Origin: Fen-671 sp963794745
GTDB lineage: Bacteria > Actinomycetota > Acidimicrobiia > Acidimicrobiales > Palsa-688
Assembly: GCA_963794745.1 (NCBI GenBank)
Contig: CAWCEZ010000011.1
Span: 248,001-312,000, forward strand
Direction of reading: 5' to 3'
DNA length: 64,000 bases
This document shows positions 1 to 8,459 of this stretch, one piece after another. The notes beneath the pieces were generated by a model. That model was not told the DNA's origin, made no database searches, and was given only the letters and a program-made list of their open reading frames with translations. Made by a program: the position numbers and the translations under genes. Numbering within the stretch: position 1 is the stretch's first letter; every line of letters begins with the position of its first letter.

Positions 1-392
1 CCAACCCGCGTAGCCGGCGAAGATGCGCAACTGCTCGATCCAGGGCGCCACGAACACCGGGTCGGTCTCGAGGTCGACGGTGCCAAGGTCACCCTGGAGC
101 GCCAAGTACCCCGAACCAGGGACCGAGACCTCCGACTTGACCCTGGCCAGGCAAATCGTGCCTTCGCTCACGGGGCCGCCCACGAAGATGACCGCCGGTG
201 CCGAAGCGACCTCGGTCCACTCCGGCAGGGGCGACGAAAGCGAGGTCTCGGTCGGCCGGTTCAGCACCAAGCCGAGAGCTCCGTGCTCACCGTGCGCGAG
301 CAGGAAGACCACCGTGCGGGCGAAGTTGGGGTCGAGCAGGCTGGGCCCAGCGACGAGCAACTTGCCCTGGAGGGGCCCGGGATGTCAGCCAT
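1..392 (-). CDS. YqgE/AlgH family protein, N-terminal part (cut by window edge, apparent frameshift near start)
   Basis: Read on the minus strand, this encodes a protein opening with GKLLVAGPSLLDPNFARTV, then GALGLVLNRP and IFVGGPVSEG. These are hallmark blocks of the YqgE/AlgH (UPF0301) family, a small cytosolic fold of poorly defined function. The frame carrying these motifs has a TGA just upstream and no good start. The only well-placed ATG (390-392) lies in the neighbouring frame, which joins the conserved frame if one base is missing in the G run at about 365-376. I treat this as one gene with a 1-base deletion. The C-terminus is off the left edge. Family assignment is strong and function is not known. 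It is divergent from the dehydrogenase at 425. Confidence 0.72.
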
Positions 393-424
393 GGCTTACA
401 TCATTCCTCGTGTACGGTTCTACC

Positions 425-1468
425 ATGCGCGCCGTTACCGTCATCCCACTAAAGGCGAACACCCTCGAGTTGAGCGACCTCCCCGAGCCGCCCCTCGAGG
501 ACGGCCCGGTCCTCGTCAAGACACGGGCGATCGGGGTCTGTGGCACCGATATAGAGATCATTTCCGGCGAGTACGGCTGGGCGCCACCCGGTGAGGAGCG
601 CCTCGCGCTCGGCCATGAATCTCTTGGTGAAGTCCTGGAAGCCCCGGAGGGGTCAGGCTTCGCGCCCGGCGACCTCGTAGTCGGGATAGTGCGCCGGCCA
701 GATCCATTACCGTGCATCAACTGCGCGATAGGTGAATGGGACATGTGCCGCAACGGGAATTACACCGAATGGGGCATCAAGTCGCACCATGGCTACGCCC
801 GTGAGCGCTACCGGATAACTCCCGATTTCTTGGTGAAAATTTCCCCGTCTCTTGGCGACCTCGGCGTCCTGTTGGAGCCGACGACTGTCGTGGCAAAAGC
901 ATGGGACCACATTGGCCGGATCGGCGCGCGAGCCCGGTGGGAGCCGCGCATCGTGCTGGTCACAGGTGCCGGCCCGATCGGCCTGCTGGCCGCCTTGCTG
1001 GGCGTACAGCGCGGCCTAGAGGTACACGTACTGGACCAGGTGACTTCGGGGCTCAAACCCGACCTTGTTGCATCGATAGGTGCTACCTACCACCACGGCG
1101 ACATAGCTTCTACGGGCCTCACTCCCGACATCGTGCTCGAGTGCACCGGCGTGGCGCAGCTCGTGTTCGACGCGATGGACGACATCGGGCCCAACGGCAT
1201 CCTTTGCCTGACAGGGGTCTCGTCGAAGGGCCGCTCGCTCGGCATCGACGCCGGAGAGATCAACCGGCACATGGTGCTAGCGAACGACGTAGTTTTTGGC
1301 TCGGTAAATGCCAATCGGAGCCATTACCAAGCGGGGGCCGACGCACTCGCAAAGGCCGACCCGGCGTGGCTCGGCCGCGTCGTGTCGAGGCGCGTTACCC
1401 TCGACAACTGGCAGGCCGCCTACCAACGCCAACCCGACGACGTCAAGGTCGTGCTGCAATTTAGTTAG
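425..1468 (+). CDS. Glucose 1-dehydrogenase-like medium-chain (MDR) zinc dehydrogenase
   Basis: A 347-residue MDR-superfamily enzyme. The catalytic zinc ligands are visible: Cys39 (GVCGTD) and His64-Glu65 (GHES). Three of the four usual structural-zinc cysteines are present (C97, C100, C108), with proline at the expected first position. The Rossmann motif GAGPIG lies at 181-186. The EPTTVVAKAWDHI block and the C-terminal part resemble archaeal-type glucose dehydrogenases, which oxidise glucose to gluconolactone with NAD(P). The open frame extends upstream to base 23, but I chose ATG 425 because the upstream translation is low-complexity and lies antisense to the YqgE gene. Its last four bases overlap convergently with the next gene. 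The exact sugar or alcohol substrate is inferred. Confidence 0.85.
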   Translation: MRAVTVIPLKANTLELSDLPEPPLEDGPVLVKTRAIGVCGTDIEIISGEYGWAPPGEERLALGHESLGEVLEAPEGSGFAPGDLVVGIVRRPDPLPCINCAIGEWDMCRNGNYTEWGIKSHHGYARERYRITPDFLVKISPSLGDLGVLLEPTTVVAKAWDHIGRIGARARWEPRIVLVTGAGPIGLLAALLGVQRGLEVHVLDQVTSGLKPDLVASIGATYHHGDIASTGLTPDIVLECTGVAQLVFDAMDDIGPNGILCLTGVSSKGRSLGIDAGEINRHMVLANDVVFGSVNANRSHYQAGADALAKADPAWLGRVVSRRVTLDNWQAAYQRQPDDVKVVLQFS

Positions 1469-2300
1469 TCAGTACCCCTGAAATTGAGCATCACGGGCTT
1501 GGCAAGATCGAGCGCTTTGCTGAAATCCTGCGTGGAAGCCTCGAGGTACACCAAGTACAGGCTCGGGCCGTCGTTGGCGTAGATGTAGAAATCACTGCTG
1601 CCGGCACCGAAGCCGTCGGCTTTTGCCCACTCCACAGCGGGAGAGCCATTGCTCAGTACGGTGACGTCGGCATCATCGCCGTCCGATTGCAACCCCTGGG
1701 CCAGGTTGAGAAAATATTGCCTTGCCGTCTCACCCGCCGGTACTCGACGGTTGATCTTAATGACTGCCATATAGGGCCCGCCCTTGAAGTCCGCTCCCTG
1801 GACCTGCCAAGTTTCCACAATCGTGCCGCCGGTGAAATCCAACCCTGTGGCGTTGACGGTGGGCCACCCAGCCACTCCGCCGTTAAACCAAGCAGTCCCT
1901 GACGACACGGCCTTGACGCTGAGGAATGTCGGGATCGCGACCGCCAACAGGACCGCCGCCATGAAAAGCACCCCGACGCCGGCTCCCACGATCAAAAGGG
2001 CCCTCTTGGCACCGCTCGCGGGTGGCGCCGGAGCCGGGTAGTACGCCGGCGAATAGGACGGGTACACCGGCGCACCGTAAGCCGGCGCGGTGTGATCAGG
2101 CCCGGCGTACCCGGGAGCGGTGTAATCAGGAGCGGTGTAATGAGGAGCGGTGTAATCAGGAGCGGTGTTATCAGGCGCGGTGTACCCGGGCCGGGGTAAT
2201 CAGGTGTGCCGCCCTGGGCCGGTGGGGCAAGGGTTTGCTGCTCGCCCTCGGGCCTGGCGACTGTCGCACCTGCGGTCTCGGGGGTCGAGGGGTCGTGCAT
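1465..2300 (-). CDS. Membrane-anchored protein with Tyr/Pro-rich repeat tail (apparent frameshift)
   Basis: Last gene of a four-gene minus-strand operon. The N-terminus starts at ATG 2300 (MHDPSTPETAG), then enters a Pro/Tyr-rich segment of about seven 5-residue repeats (TAPDY type), a single transmembrane helix (ALLIVGAGVGVLFMAAVLL) and an extracytoplasmic domain of about 150 residues ending NFRGTD. Near 2190 the two frames join if one base is missing in a G run; the repaired length is exactly 279 codons. Pro/Tyr-rich cytoplasmic tails before one membrane helix are common in actinobacterial envelope proteins. The outer domain is not one I recognise. Its place behind a sigma/anti-sigma pair suggests it is part of that regulon or its signal pathway (inference). 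Confidence 0.6.
2086..2190 (-). repeat. Tandem 15-bp repeat (about 7 units) encoding TAPDY-type pentapeptides
   Basis: Seven consecutive 15-base units of the form AGCGGTGTAATCAGG (plus strand) run from 2086 to 2190 with one to four substitutions per unit. Read on the minus strand they encode Thr-Ala-Pro-Asp/His-Tyr repeats in the cytoplasmic tail of the membrane protein. The apparent frameshift lies at the distal end of the array, where slippage or assembly error would be easiest. Confidence 0.85.
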
Positions 2301-2354
2301 GGTGTTAATAACGGCGCCAGCCGGCCGGGCTGTAGCGAAAGGGCTGTTGCCCGG

Positions 2355-3074
2355 CTACGGGGCGTAGGTGTAATGGTCAGCCGGGGACACGGGGCTCCGC
2401 CTGATCTGGCCGCTCACCACGACGTCAACGGTGCCCGGGGCATGCACCGGCGAAAGTGCCCTCACCTCGTCAGGCGAGACCACCTCGACCCGCGGCGCCA
2501 GCACGTTGCCAAAATGCACCTCTGTGACCCCACCAAGGCCCTTGCCGGTGACGACTACCCACGTACCGCCGGTAGCAGGACCGCTGCGTGGCTGCAACGC
2601 GCCGACGCCGGGCGCGACGACGACAGGCTGGCTACCAGCCCGGGCGGCTTTCAAGCCGGAGGGAGTGTGCTGGGTGGTTATCGCCCCAGTCCCACCGCTG
2701 CGGGCAAAGCTCGGGACCGTGGCCCGCACGGCTGCTCGCGGTACCGCCGAGGGGTGTTGTGCCGGAAGGGCCACATTGTTGACAGGGGTGCTGGGGGACT
2801 TATGGACCAGTCCAGGGACCACGAGCGCTGCCACTACGACGATGGCTGCGGCCGCCGCCAGGCCAGGTGCCATAACGGTCCACTTCCTACGGGGCCCCTG
2901 AGGGCGCAGGGTGCTCTCCAACCTCCCCCGGACCTCGGGCGACAGCGGCCTGGAGCGCTGGTCGGTGAGGGCCTCCTCGAGGCGTGCGCGCAAGGCAAGC
3001 GGCAGTTGCCGTGGCCTGTCGGCTCCCACGAGGAGGTCCTCGGGGTAGCGGTAACTGTTGTCCTGGTTAGGCAC
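2355..3074 (-). CDS. Probable anti-sigma factor with one membrane helix and an extracytoplasmic IPT/TIG domain
   Basis: A 239-residue protein overlapping the end of the ECF sigma gene by 8 bases, the classic sigma/anti-sigma arrangement. Residues 1-65 are cytosolic, charged and Arg/Leu-rich (PLALRARLEEAL...LSPEVRGRLESTL), fitting a sigma-binding segment. One transmembrane helix follows at about 70-90 (MAPGLAAAAAIVVVAALVV). After a Pro/Ala linker, residues 153-239 form an IPT/TIG fold, with the signature RSGPATGGTWVVVTGKGLGGVTEVHFG. I see no zinc-binding HxxxCxxC motif, so it is not a ZAS-type anti-sigma factor. A TIG domain as the outward sensing module is unusual. The anti-sigma role is inferred from position and topology. 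Confidence 0.68.
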   Translation of the reverse strand: MPNQDNSYRYPEDLLVGADRPRQLPLALRARLEEALTDQRSRPLSPEVRGRLESTLRPQGPRRKWTVMAPGLAAAAAIVVVAALVVPGLVHKSPSTPVNNVALPAQHPSAVPRAAVRATVPSFARSGGTGAITTQHTPSGLKAARAGSQPVVVAPGVGALQPRSGPATGGTWVVVTGKGLGGVTEVHFGNVLAPRVEVVSPDEVRALSPVHAPGTVDVVVSGQIRRSPVSPADHYTYAP

Positions 3075-3733
3075 CTTGTGCTCCCAACTGCCGGCGCAAG
3101 CCCTCTCTGCCCCGCTGGAGCAGCGACTGGACCTGTACCCGGCTACGGCTCACCTGGCCGGCGATGTCCTCTACCGACATCTCCTCCAGGTACTTGAGTA
3201 CGAGGACCTGGCGCTGCAACGCAGGCAGGCGGCCCAAAGCCCTCACAACTTCGTCCTGGCGCTCTACGAGGTCGGCGCCCAACCCAGCCGCCACATGCGT
3301 GTCGACGAGGCGCAACGACCCACGCGCCACTTCGAGCGCGCCTCTCCGTCTCGTAGTAGCGGGCCAGCCGGCGCCTTGCTATCGCGCATAGCCAGGTGGA
3401 AACGGTCGACTCACCGCGGAAGGCCGCCGCGCCGCGGACCGCTTCGAGCAGGGTCTCCTGCAATAGGTCCTCGGCTGTGGCCTCGTCGCCTCCGACGCGG
3501 GCAAACAGGAACCCGTACACGATCGGTGCTACATCGTCTAGCAGCCATCGCAATGCCTCATGCTCGCCGGCTGCAGCCGCCGCCAGGAGATGGGCCTCGC
3601 TCACCCGGGCACGGGCTTCGCTCGCCTCCTGCGGGTCGTCGAGCTCCTCAGCCACGCCGGGCTGCCCAGCCTCGACCCCGGCCCTGCGCCACTTCGTGGG
3701 CCACTTGCGGGCGCCGGCCGGCCTCGGGTTCAC
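3067..3733 (-). CDS. ECF-family RNA polymerase sigma factor (apparent +1 frameshift)
   Basis: Region 2 is clear in the first half (EALRWLLDDVAPIVYGFLFARVG, AEDLLQETLLEAVRG, TWLCAIARRRLARYYETE). Region 4 is in the other frame (RALGRLPALQRQVLVLKYLEEMSVEDIAG, then a helix-turn-helix SRSRVQVQSLLQRGREGLRR). Removing one base at about 3331-3340 joins them into 221 residues, a normal ECF size. The GTG start at 3731-3733 overlaps the stop of the upstream beta-propeller gene (GTGA), so the two are translationally coupled. The downstream TIG-domain protein overlaps it and probably restrains it. Its targets are unknown; the operon promoter at 6010-6041 is the natural candidate. Confidence 0.8.
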
Positions 3734-5986
3734 GACGATGCGTTCTGGTAGGGCAACCAGGAGAGCTGATCGAGCGAGCTCATGTCGTTGACCATCAGGC
3801 CTTGCTCGGAGAGGGTGTAGATGTCGTTACCGACGATCACAGCGCGTTCGATCTCGGGGTAGCCGCTCCCGCTGCTGCCTGGTTGAGCAAGCGTTCCCAC
3901 CTGGTCCAGAGTGCCAGACGGGCTCACGGTCCAGACGTCGGCTGCGCTCGAGGGCCCCGAGCCGGAATAGTCGTTGACCGGCATCACGAGCAGGTTGGAC
4001 TGCGGCCACCACAGCAGAGCGTGCGGGTCGTACTCGGCCGCCGAGCTGGCCCCGTTGCCAAGCTGGAGTTGCGAGACCAAAGATGGGCTAGCGGGATTGG
4101 ACACGTCGAAGACCTCGACCTGGAGCCCTTGCGTGGCCAAGGTCTGGTCGACCGCCTGGCCGACACCGAGGAGGAGCCCCGCGGTGAGCGGCTGGAGGAA
4201 CGAGGAGTAGCCCGACAGGGACACCTGGCCGGCGAGGACAGGCTGGCGAGGGTTGCTCAGGTTGACCACATAGAGCGGGTCGACCTGGTTGAACGTGACC
4301 ACATAGCCAAGGTCGCCCTCGAAGCGGACGGAATAGATCTTTTCCCCCGACCCGAGCCCATCGAGTGTCCCAACGCTGACCAGGGAGCCATTATCGGGCT
4401 GCAGCACGCTAACGACGTTGTCGGACAGCTGAGCGGGCGCAGTGCCACCGTCGACGGGAGCCGGTGTCGGTTCGCCAACTGTCGTGGCCACCCGGAGGTA
4501 GCCGTCGTACTCGGACATCGCGTACTGCCCGATCAGCGTGCCGCGGACGGTCCCTGACCCGATGTACTGCGGGCTGGAAGGCTGAGAGATGTCGAAGCCG
4601 TAGAATCTCTGTCGAGACAGAGCCGTCAGCGCGGTAGGCAGGCACGTCCGCCGGCTCCATCGGGCAGGCTGCGAACGGGCTCGGGGGGCACGCCCACCCG
4701 CTCTGGAAGCGCCAGTCGGTCGTTGCCACATAAAGCCGAGTGGCACTGGCGTAGACGTTCTCGGCATTGCCGAGGACGGTCACTTCGCTGCCCGGTGCGT
4801 CAGCGGTCGGGTCGAGCGACACGACCGAGACCGTGCCAAGGCCCGAGCTGAGCGCCGTGTGGTAGGTGCCGTTGCACGATGCTGCCCTGGTGAGGGTCTT
4901 AGCAGCCTTGCCGCGCCCGGTCGTCACCGTTGTGGACGGGAGCCAATCTGAAGCCTTGGAGGACTCGATGACGGCCCGGTTTGCAGCCGTTGCCGCCTTC
5001 TGGGCTGCCGGGGCGGTGCCGCTCGGGTAGACCCAGCGCAAGCGCGGCTGGTTCGTAAGCGCCAGGACAACCTGGCCATTGATGAGCCGGGCGGCCTGTT
5101 CTTGTCCTTGGAAGGAGAACGTGCTCACGACGAGCGGGACCTGAGGGTCGGCGAGGCTCACGACGACGACATCGGTGGACGAGGGGGTGCCACCAACCGG
5201 CAGCACGAGCGAGCGCGCCACGCCTGAGGCGGGGATCATCGGCCCGCCGGGGTTGACCTGTGCTCCAGTTGAGTACGGCAAGGAGACCGGCGCTGGCGTC
5301 GATGGATAGCTAACCGGTCCAGACGGGCTGGTTACGCTGCCGATCACAACGGCGTCCTGGCCAACCAGGAACATCCCGTCCACCTCGGAGAACTGGGGAA
5401 AGGCCAAGAAACCGTCGAGTACCGGTGCGAGCCCGCTTAGGTCAACCACCTGGAGACCTTGCGGCTGCTGGCGCAGTACCACCATCAGCTGGCCGTTCGT
5501 CTTGACCGTGTCCGGCTCGTCGACACCGGCCTCCTGGTCGTTGGTCGTCGAGTAGTCCTGGCCCGACGAACCGCTGGGCGTAGCAGCGCCATTGGGTGCA
5601 CCGGCCGTACCGGCCGCCGCCGCGGCCGGGACGGCCAGCCCCGCCGCCATGGGGAGCTCGGCCCTGATGACAGGCCCAGGCCCGAATTCGGGGCCGTGGA
5701 AAACCTCGCCGTAAGGAACGCCGTAAGGGGCTGCACCGTTGGTAGCCGCGAGGCCGTAGGGGCCGACCTCGTTCAAAGCTTGGGCCTTCACCTGCTGGAG
5801 CATCTGCGAGCAGCTGGTGTAAGACACCAACGCCGCCCCAGCCAGCTTGACGGCGGGCTTGACCGCCGACTTGGCGGTAGAGGCCGGGGGCTTGCCCGCC
5901 GCGGTAGCCTCCACTGCGATGCCCACCAGGCACAGCGCGGCAAGTAGGCCAATTGCGGCGGGCTGTAGCTTCGGCTGCTTGATCAT
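3730..5986 (-). CDS. Secreted C-terminal beta-propeller domain protein (apparent +1 frameshift)
   Basis: Starts with a signal peptide (MIKQPKLQPAAIGLLAALCLVG...ATAAG). The body matches the Beta_propell family of exported proteins distantly related to WD40: VDEPDTVKTNGQLMVVL, a Ser/Thr-rich middle, then TEI / YGFDIS, YIGSGTVRGTLIGQYAMSE and YDGYLRVATTVG in the second frame. The frames meet at about 4600-4606, where removing one base restores TEIYGFDIS. The repaired length is 751 residues, typical of the family. It leads the operon propeller, sigma factor, TIG anti-sigma, repeat membrane protein. Its function is unknown; it could be the extracytoplasmic ligand-binding partner of the anti-sigma sensor (inference). 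Confidence 0.78.
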
Positions 5987-6009
5987 CGGCTCCTCCTCAC
6001 CTCTCGCAG

Positions 6010-6041
6010 CATTAGTGGCGCCGGGCGGTACAGATCAACCG
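6010..6041 (-). promoter_or_regulatory. Candidate promoter for the propeller/sigma operon, shared with the gene at 7098
   Basis: On the minus strand CGGTTGATC (6041-6033), 14 bases, CCACTAATG (6018-6010), ending 24 bases before the ATG at 5986. The same two blocks with the same 14-base spacer precede the secreted-protein gene at 7098. It could be read as a TTGATC / ACTAAT housekeeping-like promoter or as a target of the operon's own sigma factor. Confidence 0.5.
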
Positions 6042-6093
6042 CCCCTCGGAGCTTTCCTGGCGAAATTCGTCCGGGCGCCCCGCGGCGAGCGCG

Positions 6094-7098
6094 TCAGCTG
6101 TACTGCTGGAGGAATTTGGCCACGTCGACTGTGACCCAACCGGTGCGGACATAGCCGTTGGCGAAGAAGGGACAGCCCGTTGGGACAACCCAGATATCCA
6201 CGTCAGGGCTGCTGCGGTAAGAAAACGCCAGTATCGCGGCCGTGCCCATCCCGGCAGGGCAAGCGGTCGTCGCGCCGTCGACGTGGCTCAGCGCCAACGC
6301 ATTGACTGCGGAGGCTAAGCGGCCTGCTGCAAGCGTCCCGAGCCGGGCTTGGTGTGCCAGTTTCATCGCAGCCGACAGCTGCGGCGACTCGCTCGCCGGC
6401 CCGTTGTAGCCGTTGTAGCTGCACACGAGCGCGGCAGTCGGCTCGCCTTCGGGCAACAAATGCGTCTTCAGGTCGGCCCCGGGGTTGCTGACGCCGACCA
6501 GCTTCGCGTCACTTGCCGGGCAGCCAGCCGAGACCGCGACGTGGACGCGCGGGCCGGCGGCATTGTCCGGCCATGGGCGCGGGTCGAGCCAGAGCACCTG
6601 CGCCTCCAGGCAGACCGCCGTCGTCGAGGGAGACAAATAAGCCGCGCCCACCCCCAGTTGAGCCGACTGCCACTGCGCGCTCGCATGGTCGCTGTAGCCC
6701 CAAGGCCCGCCGCCGTCGCGAGCCGAGCCCATCCAGGTCGTCAATTGCAACCCGGCAGGCCGGTGGGTGTACAACCACGACGCGATGGTCGCCAGCGAGC
6801 CGTGCACGTGCCATGCCCGCTGCGCCTCGACGAGGCTTGTCCCGGCCGGCGTACCCAGGTCCCCGTCCACCGTCTTACACGCCGTCGCGCCGCTCATCGG
6901 CGTTGCGCCTGCCGGGGCTCGCCCCAGCGAGACAAGGTGTTGAGCCTCGCGCTGCGCCGCCAATTTGTTCCCCTGGACAGTCGCGGCTGCCTGGGTACTC
7001 GCGGCCGCCTGGACAGGCGGGGCTGCCTGGGCGCTCGCGGCCCCTGCCACGCCTATGCCTACGACTATTGCCGCAGTTAAAAGACTACGAACCTGCAC
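6094..7098 (-). CDS. Secreted protein of unknown function
   Basis: A 334-residue protein with a clear Sec signal peptide (MQVRSLLTAAIVVGIGVAGAASAQAA), then an Ala/Gln-rich linker. The mature part has about six cysteines and tryptophan-rich blocks (GSLATIASWLYTHRP, TTWMGSARDGGGPWGYSDH). I do not recognise the fold. A GAGAGGAGG ribosome-binding site precedes the start. It shares its candidate promoter with the adjacent beta-propeller operon, which points to co-regulation, but nothing in the sequence shows an enzymatic role. Confidence 0.75.
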   Translation of the reverse strand: MQVRSLLTAAIVVGIGVAGAASAQAAPPVQAAASTQAAATVQGNKLAAQREAQHLVSLGRAPAGATPMSGATACKTVDGDLGTPAGTSLVEAQRAWHVHGSLATIASWLYTHRPAGLQLTTWMGSARDGGGPWGYSDHASAQWQSAQLGVGAAYLSPSTTAVCLEAQVLWLDPRPWPDNAAGPRVHVAVSAGCPASDAKLVGVSNPGADLKTHLLPEGEPTAALVCSYNGYNGPASESPQLSAAMKLAHQARLGTLAAGRLASAVNALALSHVDGATTACPAGMGTAAILAFSYRSSPDVDIWVVPTGCPFFANGYVRTGWVTVDVAKFLQQYS

Positions 7099-7116
7099 CG
7101 TGACCTCCTCTCGCCA

Positions 7117-7148
7117 CGTTTGTGGCGGTCCTGAGCCGCGATCAACCG
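7117..7148 (-). promoter_or_regulatory. Candidate promoter of the 7098 gene, copy of the motif at 6010-6041
   Basis: On the minus strand CGGTTGATC (7148-7140), 14 bases, CCACAAACG (7125-7117), 18 bases before the start codon at 7098. It matches the motif upstream of the propeller/sigma operon in 16 of 18 fixed positions, with identical spacing. Confidence 0.5.
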
Positions 7149-7182
7149 GTGATGGCCAAAAATCTCCCGCAAATGGGCATCG

Positions 7183-8349
7183 CTAGGCCTTCACGATATG
7201 GAACTGGCGCCCCGGAGCGTAGGGGGTGCCGCTTGGGGTATAGGCGAACCCGATCCCAAGCCAAGCGCTGGAGGACTCGTCGGTGATATTGAAACCGCAG
7301 TCCCCGTTCCAGTTCTCGATAGAGATGTTCTCACCGTAGAAAGTCGCGTTCGGGGCGTCGATGTGGATCGCATGCTGGCCGGACTGGGCCACGCGTACGT
7401 TGCTGGCCTGGATCTTGGCGTAAGCCGCGGTGTCCCTGACCCAGATGCCGTGACCTGGCGGCGCGCCGGGCGCCCCGGAAGCCTGAATGGTCACATTTGT
7501 CATTTGAATGCTCGCGAGGTTGCCCGACTGGCCTGGCGAATCGACGTAGATCCCCGTTACGCACCCGTCGAAATCAGCGTTCACGAGGCGGACTTTATGG
7601 GGGATATTGCCCGGCCCCGGGCTCGAGGACAGGGCGAGGCCGATGTTGTACCCGAGAGCAAAAACATTGCTCATATGCGGGTTGTCGCAGCGAAGGAGCA
7701 CTATCGCAGCCCCATTAGCAAGCTGGTAGGCACCGACTGTGCTCCCCATCGGTTGCCAATAGGGCCAGAAATGAACGCTGTCAATATAATTGCTGTCCTG
7801 CGACTGGTCGATCATGATCCCGTAGCGGAGCGGTTGGCCGAAGACCCTTCGCAGGACCGCCTGCGCAGCAGTGTTGTTTATGTAGATCCCCGCGTAAGGG
7901 TTGTACAGGCAGACGTCTTCGACCAACGCATTGTTGGCTCCCCTACCGCTGATCAGGATCATCGGTTCGGCACTTGGTGGCTGCCGCGTAGCGTTCTGGT
8001 CGAAAACGTTGAAGCCCAAGTTGCGGACAGCACCACCATTCCCGGCGATCGCGACCGGGCTGAAGGAGGCGCCCGCCTCAACGAAGATCCAGCTACCGAG
8101 GAACGGGTGGCCCGCTCCGGGAGTGTTCCACCCACAGCCCTGGAGCGTCACGGCCGCGGGGACCGTCAAGGTCGAGCGGACAAGATAATTCCCCGCCGGC
8201 AGGAACACCGTATTGCCCGAGGGGCTCGACGACGATGGCGCGGCAGCCGCTATTGCCGAGCGAATTGCGTCGGCGTCGTCGGTTGACCCATCCCCCTTGG
8301 CGCCGAAGGGAGGGTCAGTAACGCTAATGAACGGGCTTGCAGCCGGCAC
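7183..8349 (-). CDS. Pectate-lyase-superfamily (right-handed beta-helix) protein
   Basis: A 388-residue protein whose N-terminal block FISVTDPPFGAKGDGSTDDADAIRSAI is the diagnostic start of the Pectate_lyase_3 / glycosyl-hydrolase-28-like beta-helix family (D-x-GAkGDG-x-tDDt-xAi). It continues with GNTVFLPAGNYLVRSTLTVP and then rungs typical of a parallel beta-helix (NNTAAQAVLRRVFG, IQMTNVTIQASG, IQASNVRVAQSG). I see no signal peptide, so the cell location is uncertain. Family members include polysaccharide lyases, depolymerases and non-catalytic binding helices; no specific catalytic triad can be assigned by eye, so the substrate is unknown. Confidence 0.8.
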   Translation of the reverse strand: MPAASPFISVTDPPFGAKGDGSTDDADAIRSAIAAAAPSSSSPSGNTVFLPAGNYLVRSTLTVPAAVTLQGCGWNTPGAGHPFLGSWIFVEAGASFSPVAIAGNGGAVRNLGFNVFDQNATRQPPSAEPMILISGRGANNALVEDVCLYNPYAGIYINNTAAQAVLRRVFGQPLRYGIMIDQSQDSNYIDSVHFWPYWQPMGSTVGAYQLANGAAIVLLRCDNPHMSNVFALGYNIGLALSSSPGPGNIPHKVRLVNADFDGCVTGIYVDSPGQSGNLASIQMTNVTIQASGAPGAPPGHGIWVRDTAAYAKIQASNVRVAQSGQHAIHIDAPNATFYGENISIENWNGDCGFNITDESSSAWLGIGFAYTPSGTPYAPGRQFHIVKA

Positions 8350-8386
8350 CGAGAGCTCCTTTTGGCCAGCAAACGCTGCGCCAAGC

Positions 8387-8423
8387 GCTGCCTCCCGGGT
8401 GCCTGAGCTCCCCGGGAGGCAGC
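8387..8423 (-). terminator. Strong hairpin after the 8460-9365 gene
   Basis: A perfect 13-bp stem (GCTGCCTCCCGGG at 8387-8399 pairing with 8411-8423) around an 11-base loop. It lies 37 bases past the stop of the upstream minus-strand gene and before the start of the beta-helix gene. No U-tract follows, so it may act as a factor-dependent terminator or RNA-stabilising hairpin. Confidence 0.6.
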
Positions 8424-8459
8424 GGACTACTCATCAGCCGGAGCGTTTACCAACTCGTC

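Noticed and set aside
1..424. The open frame from base 23 as N-terminal extension of the dehydrogenase
   Set aside because: It overlaps the antisense YqgE gene and has no homology; the MDR family start lies at 425.
2086..2190. Regular 15-bp repeats that could suggest a CRISPR
   Set aside because: The units are contiguous without spacers and encode a regular pentapeptide in the frame of a membrane protein.
3058..4557. A 499-codon plus-strand open frame
   Set aside because: Antisense to the sigma factor and propeller genes, both of which carry family motifs.
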